A program made the translations under genes and the position numbers. Positions 24,081-29,531 of a stretch of 29,531 bases of DNA are shown piece by piece (within the stretch, counting starts at the first letter, position 1; each line of letters starts with the position of its first letter). Source of the stretch: an uncultured Oscillospiraceae bacterium. GTDB taxonomy: Bacteria; Bacillota; Clostridia; Oscillospirales; Acutalibacteraceae. The stretch lies in assembly GCA_905193585.1 (NCBI GenBank), contig CAJJPG010000009.1, positions 1 to 29,531 of the forward strand, read 5' to 3'. The notes beneath the pieces were generated by a model that did no database searches, was not told the origin of the DNA, and was given only the letters and a program-made list of their open reading frames with translations.

Positions 24081-24749
24081 ATGAAAAAAATATTTTCGGG
24101 CAAGGTGTTTGACGTGTTGCCGCTGTCAGACGGCATAATATTTTCCTACTGCAAGGATGTTATTGACGAAAACACCATTGTCTCCTATAAAATGATTTCC
24201 TTTGAAAACGGGCATTTTACCGACGTTGCGCGGAATATATACCTGCTTACCAAATTCGGCAATAATTATAAAGCCACCGCTATGTTCTGCGGAAATTATA
24301 TCACCGCAAAATCAATAGTTCTGCCAAACAGCAAGGTTTTTTTGCTTGAGGATAACGGCAGCGCAGCCCTTTTGGATAACGACGCCACACTGCTTTGGTC
24401 GGGCGAGCTTAAATACCGCGGCGGCGCGGCGGCGGATATTGCACTTTATAAAAACACGCTTTGGGCAAGCTTTCCCGAGTGCAACGTGCTTTTGCGCTAC
24501 AACCTTTCTACTATGCGTGAGGAGCTGCGCATCGGCGGAAATAAATCCCCGTTCAGCCGCCCTGAGGGGCTTTTTGTTGAGGGGGATAACATTATGGTGA
24601 GCAACGCAGGCTCTTCAAAGCTCATACAGGTTAATCTCAACACCTACAGTGTTTTTGAATATGAGGATTTCGAAGAACCCATACGCCAATATGTAAAGGT
24701 CGGCGATTACCGCTTTGCGGTTTTGGAATCGGGGCTTTATTTAATATAA
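24081..24749 (+). CDS. Beta-propeller-like protein of unknown function
   Basis: The protein has 222 residues, no signal peptide and no membrane segment. The chain is rich in short strands with turn motifs, such as KVFLLEDNGSAALLDNDATL, DIALYKNTLWASFPECNVLL, GLFVEGDNIMVSNAGSSKLI and YSVFEYEDFEEPI. This looks like three or four blades of a propeller of the NHL/SMP-30 kind, though no ligand motif is visible. It starts 15 bases after the PLP enzyme gene, and a strong terminator begins three bases after its stop, so it closes the operon. I do not recognise the family. Confidence 0.7.
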   Translation: MKKIFSGKVFDVLPLSDGIIFSYCKDVIDENTIVSYKMISFENGHFTDVARNIYLLTKFGNNYKATAMFCGNYITAKSIVLPNSKVFLLEDNGSAALLDNDATLLWSGELKYRGGAAADIALYKNTLWASFPECNVLLRYNLSTMREELRIGGNKSPFSRPEGLFVEGDNIMVSNAGSSKLIQVNLNTYSVFEYEDFEEPIRQYVKVGDYRFAVLESGLYLI

Positions 24750-24751
24750 AA

Positions 24752-24790
24752 AAACGGATCGTCGGAAAAGCACCGACGGTCCGTTTGTAT
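24752..24790. terminator. Terminator at the end of the murD operon (bidirectional)
   Basis: AAACGGATCGTCGG (24752-24765) and CCGACGGTCCGTTT (24773-24786) form a 14-bp stem with one G:U pair and a 7-base loop. It has T-rich sequence on the plus strand and A-rich sequence before it, so it can also stop transcripts from the convergent ParB/Noc gene. Confidence 0.85.
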
Positions 24791-24841
24791 ATAAAAACCG
24801 CTCAGAGCCGCTTTTGCGCAGGGGAGACGCAAAGCGCGGAC

Positions 24842-25678
24842 TCAGCAGATTTTTAACTGCTTGCAGCGCTCTGTTGAGGGCGCCAACTTGGGTATACGAA
24901 CTTTGAATTCGATATATTTATCGCTTTCATATTTTTTGGAAACGGCGTCAATACCTGAGTTTTGCAGCGTTGTTATCAGCTTTGCAAGGCTGTTCGAAAA
25001 CAGCCGCACATCGCCTATTGCCGCCTTTCTCACCGGCTCTTCGGGCGTTTCGCACGGTTCGTATTCAGGGTTTAAAAGGTCAAAAATGTATTCTTCCGTT
25101 TGTTTAAGCGTAAGCTCGTCCGCAATTATTCGGTCAAGCGCTTCCTGTCTTCTTTCCTCGGGCAGACGTAACAGGGCGCGTGCGTGGCGTTCGGATAAAC
25201 CCGATGATACTACCCTTTCTTTAATGCCCTCGGAAAGTCTTAAAAGCCGCAGTTTATTTGACAGTGTGGATTGCGCTATTCCGAGCCTTGCCGCCGCCTC
25301 GGATTGAGACAGCCCGTACTCGGTTATAAGGTAATTAATACTTTCCGCTTCCTCAAACGCGTTAAGACTGCTTCTTTGCAGATTTTCTATTACCGAATAA
25401 AGCGCCGCGGTTTCCTCATCTGTTTTATGTACGATACACGGAACCCGCCTAAGCCCCGCTTTAAGCGCCGCGCGCAGTCTGCGTTCGCCTGTTATAAGCT
25501 CGTAGCCGCCGCTTTGCAAACGTCTTACCGCCAGCGGTTCTATAATTCCGCTTGCCTGAATGCTGTCGGTCAAAAGTTTCAGCTCGTATTCGTCAAAATC
25601 ACGCCGTGGCCGCGCGGGCGAGGGCTTTATGTCTTTAGGCCGCAGCATTATCAGCTTTTTATCGGAGAGAGTGTACAT
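24842..25678 (-). CDS. ParB/Noc-family chromosome-binding protein
   Basis: The protein has 278 residues. The N-terminal CTP-binding domain has the GERRLRAALKAG motif (64-75) and the ENLQRSSLNAFEEA segment (98-111). The central helix-turn-helix is about 123-143 (LSQSEAAARLGIAQSTLSNK). A C-terminal dimerisation region ends in KFRVRIPK-like strands. The position directly downstream of rsmG is that of noc (nucleoid occlusion) in Bacillus. The amphipathic N-terminal membrane helix of Bacillus Noc is not obvious, because only about ten residues precede the conserved domain, and no parA is present, so Noc versus ParB cannot be decided. The start is set by AAGGAGG seven bases before the ATG. Confidence 0.88.
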   Translation of the reverse strand: MYTLSDKKLIMLRPKDIKPSPARPRRDFDEYELKLLTDSIQASGIIEPLAVRRLQSGGYELITGERRLRAALKAGLRRVPCIVHKTDEETAALYSVIENLQRSSLNAFEEAESINYLITEYGLSQSEAAARLGIAQSTLSNKLRLLRLSEGIKERVVSSGLSERHARALLRLPEERRQEALDRIIADELTLKQTEEYIFDLLNPEYEPCETPEEPVRKAAIGDVRLFSNSLAKLITTLQNSGIDAVSKKYESDKYIEFKVRIPKLAPSTERCKQLKIC

Positions 25679-25708
25679 TTTATTCCTCCTTTTCCCTTTC
25701 TGTAATTA

Positions 25709-25737
25709 ATTTTATACAAGTTTTTCTGTCTTGTAAA
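25709..25737 (-). promoter_or_regulatory. Promoter of the ParB/Noc gene
   Basis: On the minus strand TTTACA (25732-25737), 17 bases, TAAAAT (25709-25714). Together with the terminator at 25773-25801 this separates the gene from rsmG transcription. Confidence 0.6.
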
Positions 25738-25772
25738 GAAAAATCGGTCGGGAAAAAGCGACGCTTTACAAC

Positions 25773-25801
25773 AAAAAAAGCCGCATTAAAGCGGCTTTTT
25801 T
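25773..25801 (-). terminator. Terminator overlapping the rsmG stop codon
   Basis: AAAAAAGCCGC and GCGGCTTTTTT are inverted around 25785-25790, and the rsmG TAA at 25786-25788 lies in the loop. The last four codons of rsmG (Lys-Lys-Pro-Leu) form the ascending stem. Confidence 0.85.
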
Positions 25802-26505
25802 AATATTTCGGCGGGTTTGCGGGGGTATCTTGTCGGGGTTTGCGATATTTTTTTTGAAATTACAAAGGCTCTTTGCTCATTTCCCGTTAAGGTTTCGCAT
25901 ATAATAGTGGGTTTATCCGCTCCCAAAAGGTGTGCGGCGGAAAGGCTCCTGTTCATTTCATCCTCGGCGGACGCCCCTTTCATAGCAACAAAACAGCCGC
26001 CTTTTTTAACCAAAGGCAGGCAATATTCCATAAGAGCCGGCAGCGCCGCTACTGCGCGTGCGCAGGCAATATCGTACTTTTCGCGGTGCGCAGCGGCTTT
26101 ACCCGCGTCCTCCGCGCGCATATGCACTGTGGAAATGCCGCTAAGCCCCAATTCCGCAATTACCTCGTTTAAAAACACAAGGCGCTTATTCAGGCTGTCA
26201 AGCAGCGTTACGTTTATATCGGGGCGGACTATTTTAAGCACCATTCCCGGGAAGCCCGCGCCTGTTCCCACGTCTATAATCCGGGCGTTCTTTGCGGGGG
26301 TTACCGCTTTTAAAAAGAGTATGCAGTCGTAAAAGTGTTTATACAGCACGTCCTCGGGCGCGGTAATTGCGGTAAGATTCATTTTTTCGTTCCACTCAAG
26401 CAGCAGATTACCGTATAAATTAAGCCGCCCGGTAATATTACCGTCAATTTCTACGCCGAACCCGGCGCAGCGGTCGGCTATTTTTTCAATATGAAAGTCC
26501 GTCAT
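25786..26505 (-). CDS. rsmG: 16S rRNA (guanine527-N7)-methyltransferase RsmG (GidB)
   Basis: The protein has 239 residues, the usual size. The SAM-binding loop is IIDVGTGAGFPGMVLKI (about 76-92), followed by LLDSLNKRLVFLNEVIAELG and RAEDAGKAAAHREKYDIACARAVA, the family hallmarks. It methylates N7 of G527 in 16S rRNA; loss gives low-level streptomycin resistance in other bacteria. Its ATG follows directly on the trmB stop (TAA then ATG, no gap), with GAGG in the end of trmB. A terminator overlaps its own stop. Confidence 0.96.
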   Translation of the reverse strand: MTDFHIEKIADRCAGFGVEIDGNITGRLNLYGNLLLEWNEKMNLTAITAPEDVLYKHFYDCILFLKAVTPAKNARIIDVGTGAGFPGMVLKIVRPDINVTLLDSLNKRLVFLNEVIAELGLSGISTVHMRAEDAGKAAAHREKYDIACARAVAALPALMEYCLPLVKKGGCFVAMKGASAEDEMNRSLSAAHLLGADKPTIICETLTGNEQRAFVISKKISQTPTRYPRKPAEILKKPL

Positions 26506-27189
26506 TTATAAGTCCTCACTCGGCAAATACGCCTCAAGCCTGTAAATCGGCTGACCGAGAGACGCAAACTTATGCTCGTATTCCGTTTCAATATTATTCT
26601 CAAAATTACTCGCGTGCAAATCAAGCGACACATTTTTAAGCGCAAAGCCCGCGGCGGTCAGCTCTTCAAGCGAAAATTCAAAGAAGTGCATGTTATCTGT
26701 TTTCTGGTGAATTTCGGCGTTTGACAGCATTAGCGCTTTATATATTTTCAAAAATCTGCGGTGCGTAAGCCTGTGCGACGCATATTTGTTTTTCGGGAAA
26801 GGGCAGCTGAAATTAAGAAATATCCGCCCTATACTGTGCGGACGTATATATTTCGGCAAATATTCCGCGCCGCACTTCATAAACCGCAGATTTTCTACGC
26901 CCGCGTTTTTTGCCGCCTCGCATGCGGCTACTATAACATTCGCGTCCTTTTCAACGGCAATAATATCCGTCTCTGGGTTACGTCTTGCGTATTCTACCGC
27001 AAAACCGCCCTTTCCGCAGCCTATTTCAAGGTGGCGCGGGGCGGTTCTGCCGAACCATTTATCAAAATCAATATATTCGGGATTATCCTCCGCATTGTTA
27101 AAATTCCTGTCCTCAAGGTCGCTTACAAAAAGCAGTTCGGATATATTTTCAAGCCTTTCTTCAAGGTGTTTTTTTTTGCGCATTCTCAT
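26506..27189 (-). CDS. trmB: tRNA (guanine46-N7)-methyltransferase TrmB, variant active-site motif
   Basis: The protein has 227 residues. The SAM-binding motif is HLEIGCGKGGFAVEYA (about 53-68). The C-terminal TEYEHKF (202-208) and QPIYRLEA (213-220) are diagnostic of TrmB. The conserved FSDPWPKxRHxxRRLT block reads FSCPFPKNKYASHRLT (127-142): the Asp considered catalytic in E. coli and Bacillus TrmB is Cys129 here, and the Trp is Phe. The enzyme methylates G46 in the tRNA variable loop. It lies 16 bases after the membrane-protein gene and abuts rsmG, so two RNA methyltransferases are cotranscribed. Confidence 0.9.
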   Translation of the reverse strand: MRMRKKKHLEERLENISELLFVSDLEDRNFNNAEDNPEYIDFDKWFGRTAPRHLEIGCGKGGFAVEYARRNPETDIIAVEKDANVIVAACEAAKNAGVENLRFMKCGAEYLPKYIRPHSIGRIFLNFSCPFPKNKYASHRLTHRRFLKIYKALMLSNAEIHQKTDNMHFFEFSLEELTAAGFALKNVSLDLHASNFENNIETEYEHKFASLGQPIYRLEAYLPSEDL

Positions 27190-27205
27190 AGTATTTCACC
27201 TGAAA

Positions 27206-28015
27206 TCACGCGTCATGCCGCGAATCGGCGGCAGCAATATTTTTCATGGAAAAATAAGAGAGCGTAAACGCCGCCGTAAAAATGCCGTATATTATCAGCG
27301 CAATATTAGAAATATTCGACGTATGCCGATAATTGTTTCCTTTTATAAGATTAAAAATGATATGCGGCAGCCCCTGCGCAAGGCAGAGAACAGCCGAGGC
27401 AAAGCCCGCTGCCTGCAGCTTTCTGAAATTATATTCCTTATCAATCCCGTTGTAAAGTTTGCCGAAGCTGAGGAAAAACAGCAGCAGCGTGCAGTATGCC
27501 GCAAGGAACAGCACATTATCGGTTATAAGCGCAAGGGAAGAAACCGAGGTGAAAACGCATATAATCTTTATGATAAAGTATATAACCGGCACCGCCGCGG
27601 CAATCGGGGGCAGCTTGAAATCCGAAACATGGCTTACTCCGTAAGCCGCAAAAAAAGCGATTGCGGCAATTCCCGCCAGCATTAAAAGAGTGGACTGCCA
27701 CTGCATAACCGTACCCGCAAACGACTCAGAAAACATTTCCGCACCTGTAATTACGGCTGTAATGAAAGAAACGACCGCAAGCGGCAGACACTTTTCGGGC
27801 GGGCGGGACGGATTGCGGTGAGACGTAAAGCAAAGCGCCGCGGTAACTGCGGAGCATATGATAATAAGAATTAAAAGATAATATCCCGTTTCCTTATATT
27901 CCGACTTGAAAAAACCGGTTTTTTCATCCACGGTGAACATAAGCTGTAACAACCGCATTAAGACCGACGCGGGAAGAGCTATACCGAAAAACAGAAGTAT
28001 TTTTTTGTATTTCAT
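27206..28015 (-). CDS. Integral membrane protein, about seven helices, function unknown
   Basis: The start at 28015 (269 residues, MKYKKILLFFG) is preferred over 28039 because GGAG lies nine bases upstream of it. Hydrophobic segments are at about 5-25, 45-63, 80-100, 105-130, 136-158, 163-182 and 200-260 (one or two helices). Polar loops are short. No family motif is recognised. It is the first gene of a minus-strand operon with trmB and rsmG and is divergent from spoIID, with which it shares about 125 bases of upstream DNA. Confidence 0.75.
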   Translation of the reverse strand: MKYKKILLFFGIALPASVLMRLLQLMFTVDEKTGFFKSEYKETGYYLLILIIICSAVTAALCFTSHRNPSRPPEKCLPLAVVSFITAVITGAEMFSESFAGTVMQWQSTLLMLAGIAAIAFFAAYGVSHVSDFKLPPIAAAVPVIYFIIKIICVFTSVSSLALITDNVLFLAAYCTLLLFFLSFGKLYNGIDKEYNFRKLQAAGFASAVLCLAQGLPHIIFNLIKGNNYRHTSNISNIALIIYGIFTAAFTLSYFSMKNIAAADSRHDA

Positions 28016-28084
28016 CCATTTACACTCCAAAACAGACATTTATAATGCTTTAAAATCATATTCTTATAATAAAGTCGCTATTTA

Positions 28085-28113
28085 ATTTTAACCCTGAGAA
28101 ACAAAAAAGTCAA
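28085..28113 (-). promoter_or_regulatory. Promoter of the membrane protein / trmB / rsmG operon
   Basis: On the minus strand TTGACT (28108-28113), 17 bases, TAAAAT (28085-28090). Confidence 0.7.
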
Positions 28114-28142
28114 TGAATTTATACGGAATACGAGGAATTGTT

Positions 28143-29114
28143 ATGAAAAAAATACTCTGTTCGGGATTTATAATCCTGTCGGCTATGTTTATATTTCCCC
28201 TTTGCGGAATTAAAAGCAACGACAAAAACGCCGTTGCCGCCGCAACGAAACTTTTTATTTCAAAAACAGACAAGCAGAATAAAACCGACTCTTTCAGAAT
28301 TTGCGATATGCAAACCGACACGGTAAGTACCCTGACGGCGGATGAATATATTTTCGGCGTGGTTGCAGCCGAAATGCCCGCGCTTTACGAACCCGAGGCG
28401 CTGAAAGCCCAAGCGATTGCCGCATATACACTTGCCTGCCGCAGAAGAGCGGATAATAAGGACAAAAGCTATGACCTTACAACCGATTACACCGTAGATC
28501 AAAGCTACATATCAAAGGCGGACGCGGAAAAACGCTGGGGCGATAAGGCAGAGGAATATTCAAAAAAAATAAAGGACGCCGTATCCGACGTTAAAAATCT
28601 TATTATCACATATGAAAATAAGCCTATAACGGCGGTATACCATGCAATATCATCGGGAAGGACCGAAGACAGCCGCGATATATGGGGCGGCTCTCTCCCC
28701 TATTTAAAGCCCGTTGCAAGCCCGGGGGATAAGCTGGCTCCCGATTATATAAGCGAGGTAAAGGTATCCTCCGAAGAGCTGCAAAAAAAGCTCGGAGACG
28801 AATGTAAACTGTCGGGCGAGCCCGCCGATTATTTCGGCGAACCGAAACGCACGGAGTCCGGCTCGGTTCTTACCATTCCCGTGTGCGGCACAGATATAAG
28901 CGGCGGCAAAATTCGCAGTATTTTCGACTTGCGTTCGCTTAATTTCAGCGTTAAATATTCAGACGGTACATTCACGTTTACCGTGCGCGGCTACGGGCAC
29001 GGCGTGGGCATGAGCCAATACGGCGCAAATTACATGGCAAAGCAGGGCAGTGATTTTAAGGAAATTCTCACCTATTACTACACGGGCTGCAAGGTTGAAA
29101 AAGCAACAAAATAG
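28143..29114 (+). CDS. spoIID: Stage II sporulation protein D (SpoIID), peptidoglycan lytic transglycosylase
   Basis: The ATG at 28143 with GAGG seven bases upstream gives 323 residues; the ATG at 28113 lies in the opposite promoter and has no Shine-Dalgarno. The N-terminus MKKILCSGFIILSAMFIFPL is a single membrane anchor. Domain hallmarks are EYIFGVVAAEMPA with the catalytic-type Glu77, EALKAQAIAAYTLA, YHAISSGRTEDSRDIWGG (166-183) and GYGHGVGMSQYGANYMA (284-299). SpoIID cleaves septal glycan strands during engulfment in the DMP machine with SpoIIM and SpoIIP; neither partner is in the window. A sigma-E promoter is expected upstream, but I could not identify one confidently. Its stop codon TAG is part of the dispersed repeat (copy 2). 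Confidence 0.93.
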   Translation: MKKILCSGFIILSAMFIFPLCGIKSNDKNAVAAATKLFISKTDKQNKTDSFRICDMQTDTVSTLTADEYIFGVVAAEMPALYEPEALKAQAIAAYTLACRRRADNKDKSYDLTTDYTVDQSYISKADAEKRWGDKAEEYSKKIKDAVSDVKNLIITYENKPITAVYHAISSGRTEDSRDIWGGSLPYLKPVASPGDKLAPDYISEVKVSSEELQKKLGDECKLSGEPADYFGEPKRTESGSVLTIPVCGTDISGGKIRSIFDLRSLNFSVKYSDGTFTFTVRGYGHGVGMSQYGANYMAKQGSDFKEILTYYYTGCKVEKATK

Positions 29115-29231
29115 ATATTAGACGGTAGATATTAGAAAATACCCCTCAGTCAACTTCGTTGACAGCCGCTGACGGCGGCGGTCCCCTCTGTCAACTGCGT
29201 TGGCGTCTCCCCACACCGTGGGGAGCAACCC
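29112..29231 (+). repeat. Dispersed repeat element, copy 2
   Basis: It matches copy 1 (16772-16877) closely. It opens with four 7-bp tandem units (TAGATAT, TAGACGG, TAGATAT, TAGAAAA), then ACCCCTCAG, a TCAACTTCGTTGA hairpin absent from copy 1, CGGCGGTCCCCTCTGTCAAC, the hairpin TCCCCAC-ACC-GTGGGGA and GCAACCC. The first three bases are the spoIID stop codon. Confidence 0.8.
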
Positions 29232-29263
29232 CCTCTATTTTGAAATATGTCAAAATAGAGGGG
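29230..29263. repeat. 13-bp perfect inverted repeat at the end of repeat copy 2
   Basis: CCCCTCTATTTTG (29230-29242) and CAAAATAGAGGGG (29251-29263) are perfect inverted repeats with an 8-base loop. It occupies the place of the short CCCTC-GTCA-GAGGG stem in copy 1. No T tract follows on the plus strand. A further palindrome, GGTTTGTACAAACC, follows at 29271-29284. Confidence 0.8.
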
Positions 29264-29303
29264 AGTCTTTGGTTTGTACAAACCGTAACCGATTTATGTA
29301 TTA

Positions 29304-29411
29304 TTACCGTTGAACGCCTGCGCGGCGCATAAAAGCCATAGTTTTCTGCCCCTCCGGCGGCAGTTTTTCGATTTCTCCTACTAATTTATCAATTGTTTCT
29401 TTCTTTTTCAT
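29304..29411 (-). CDS. Small ORF of 35 codons, possible gene fragment
   Basis: The product is 35 residues, MKKKETIDKLVGEIEKLPPE then GQKTMAFMRRAGVQR: charged, helical, without signal peptide or motif. An excellent AGGAGG lies eight bases before the ATG, so it is probably translated. The heptad-like opening resembles the tails of small regulators or the start of a larger protein. It may be an intact microprotein or a truncated gene whose 3' part was lost when the repeat came in. It is divergent from the promoter at 29461-29490. Confidence 0.5.
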   Translation of the reverse strand: MKKKETIDKLVGEIEKLPPEGQKTMAFMRRAGVQR

Positions 29412-29460
29412 TTTTACTTCCTCCTACAAAGTATTATCGTATTGTAAACTTAAATGAAAG

Positions 29461-29490
29461 TTGAGAACCTCTCAGACCTTTTGGTATAAT
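29461..29490 (+). promoter_or_regulatory. Outward-facing promoter at the window edge
   Basis: TTGAGA (29461-29466), 18 bases, a perfect TATAAT (29485-29490). The window ends in AGAAAGGAAA, a plausible ribosome-binding site for a plus-strand gene beginning just beyond base 29531. Confidence 0.6.
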
Positions 29491-29531
29491 GGTTTCACCA
29501 CAAAACACAAGTACTCCCAAAAGAAAGGAAA

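Noticed and set aside
26786..27685. Open frame of 299 codons on the plus strand
   Set aside because: It is antisense to trmB and the membrane protein, very rich in Arg/Ser/Lys, has no ribosome-binding site, and the opposite strand carries clear TrmB motifs.
28113..28142. N-terminal extension of SpoIID from the ATG at 28113
   Set aside because: It has no ribosome-binding site and overlaps the -35 of the opposite promoter; the ATG at 28143 begins a normal signal anchor.
1..29531. CRISPR array, rRNA genes or complete insertion sequence
   Set aside because: No regularly spaced direct repeats with spacers, no rRNA-like stretch and no transposase frame were seen.

Overview
The window reads as chromosomal DNA from a spore-forming, low-to-mid GC Firmicute of the class Clostridia, probably a gut-type Oscillospirales/Ruminococcaceae-like lineage. 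The support is a SpoIID homologue, a DnaD-domain protein next to a DnaC/DnaI-type helicase loader, a Noc/ParB-type protein beside rsmG, an archaeal/eukaryal-type ProS as found in many Clostridia, and strong Shine-Dalgarno sites with canonical sigma-A promoters. Assignment below class level is inference.

Layout. (1) 1-525 is the 3' part of a MATE efflux pump, followed by a promoter, tRNA-Ala(GGC) and its terminator. (2) 777-3902 is accessory-looking: a minus-strand protein with an RRXRR-like N-terminus, then a plus-strand cassette of an AraC regulator, a coiled-coil protein with three 19-residue repeats, a NUDIX hydrolase and a GNAT acetyltransferase. (3) 3919-16108 is one uninterrupted minus-strand block with very short gaps or overlaps. 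In transcription order it is proS, a duplicated DUF1538 membrane protein, a tandem PII-like protein, a DnaD-domain protein, a DnaC/DnaI-type ATPase, mnmG, an SGNH hydrolase, a heterodimeric ABC exporter pair and a lipoprotein. A good promoter lies just upstream of proS, so this may be one polycistron of about 12 kb. (4) acpP diverges from proS and ends at a terminator. It is followed by a repeat element (copy 1), then a divergent XRE regulator / SLOG-type protein pair, then a secreted protein of unknown function. (5) 18659-24790 is a plus-strand operon: murD (TTG start), two different M42 aminopeptidases, a GNAT-like protein, a methionine gamma-lyase/aluminium-resistance-type PLP enzyme and a propeller-like unknown, closed by a terminator. 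(6) 24842-28015 is minus strand: a seven-helix membrane protein, trmB (with an unusual Asp-to-Cys change), rsmG with a terminator overlapping its stop codon, then the ParB/Noc-family gene with its own promoter. (7) spoIID diverges. Its stop codon is also the first three bases of repeat copy 2, after which come a large inverted repeat, a 35-codon ORF and an outward-facing promoter at the window edge.

Working together: most genes are housekeeping (translation and tRNA modification, replication initiation, cell wall and fatty acid synthesis, chromosome organisation, sporulation). The most interesting less-described parts are the DUF1538/tandem-PII module translationally coupled to primosome genes, the XRE/SLOG pair with a shared ATCGGTATA-like promoter motif that recurs at nearby promoters, the AraC/repeat-protein/NUDIX/GNAT cassette, the two-copy repeat with 7-bp tandem units at its head, and a hairpin that separates the proS Shine-Dalgarno from its start codon. 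No CRISPR array, complete insertion sequence or phage module was seen.
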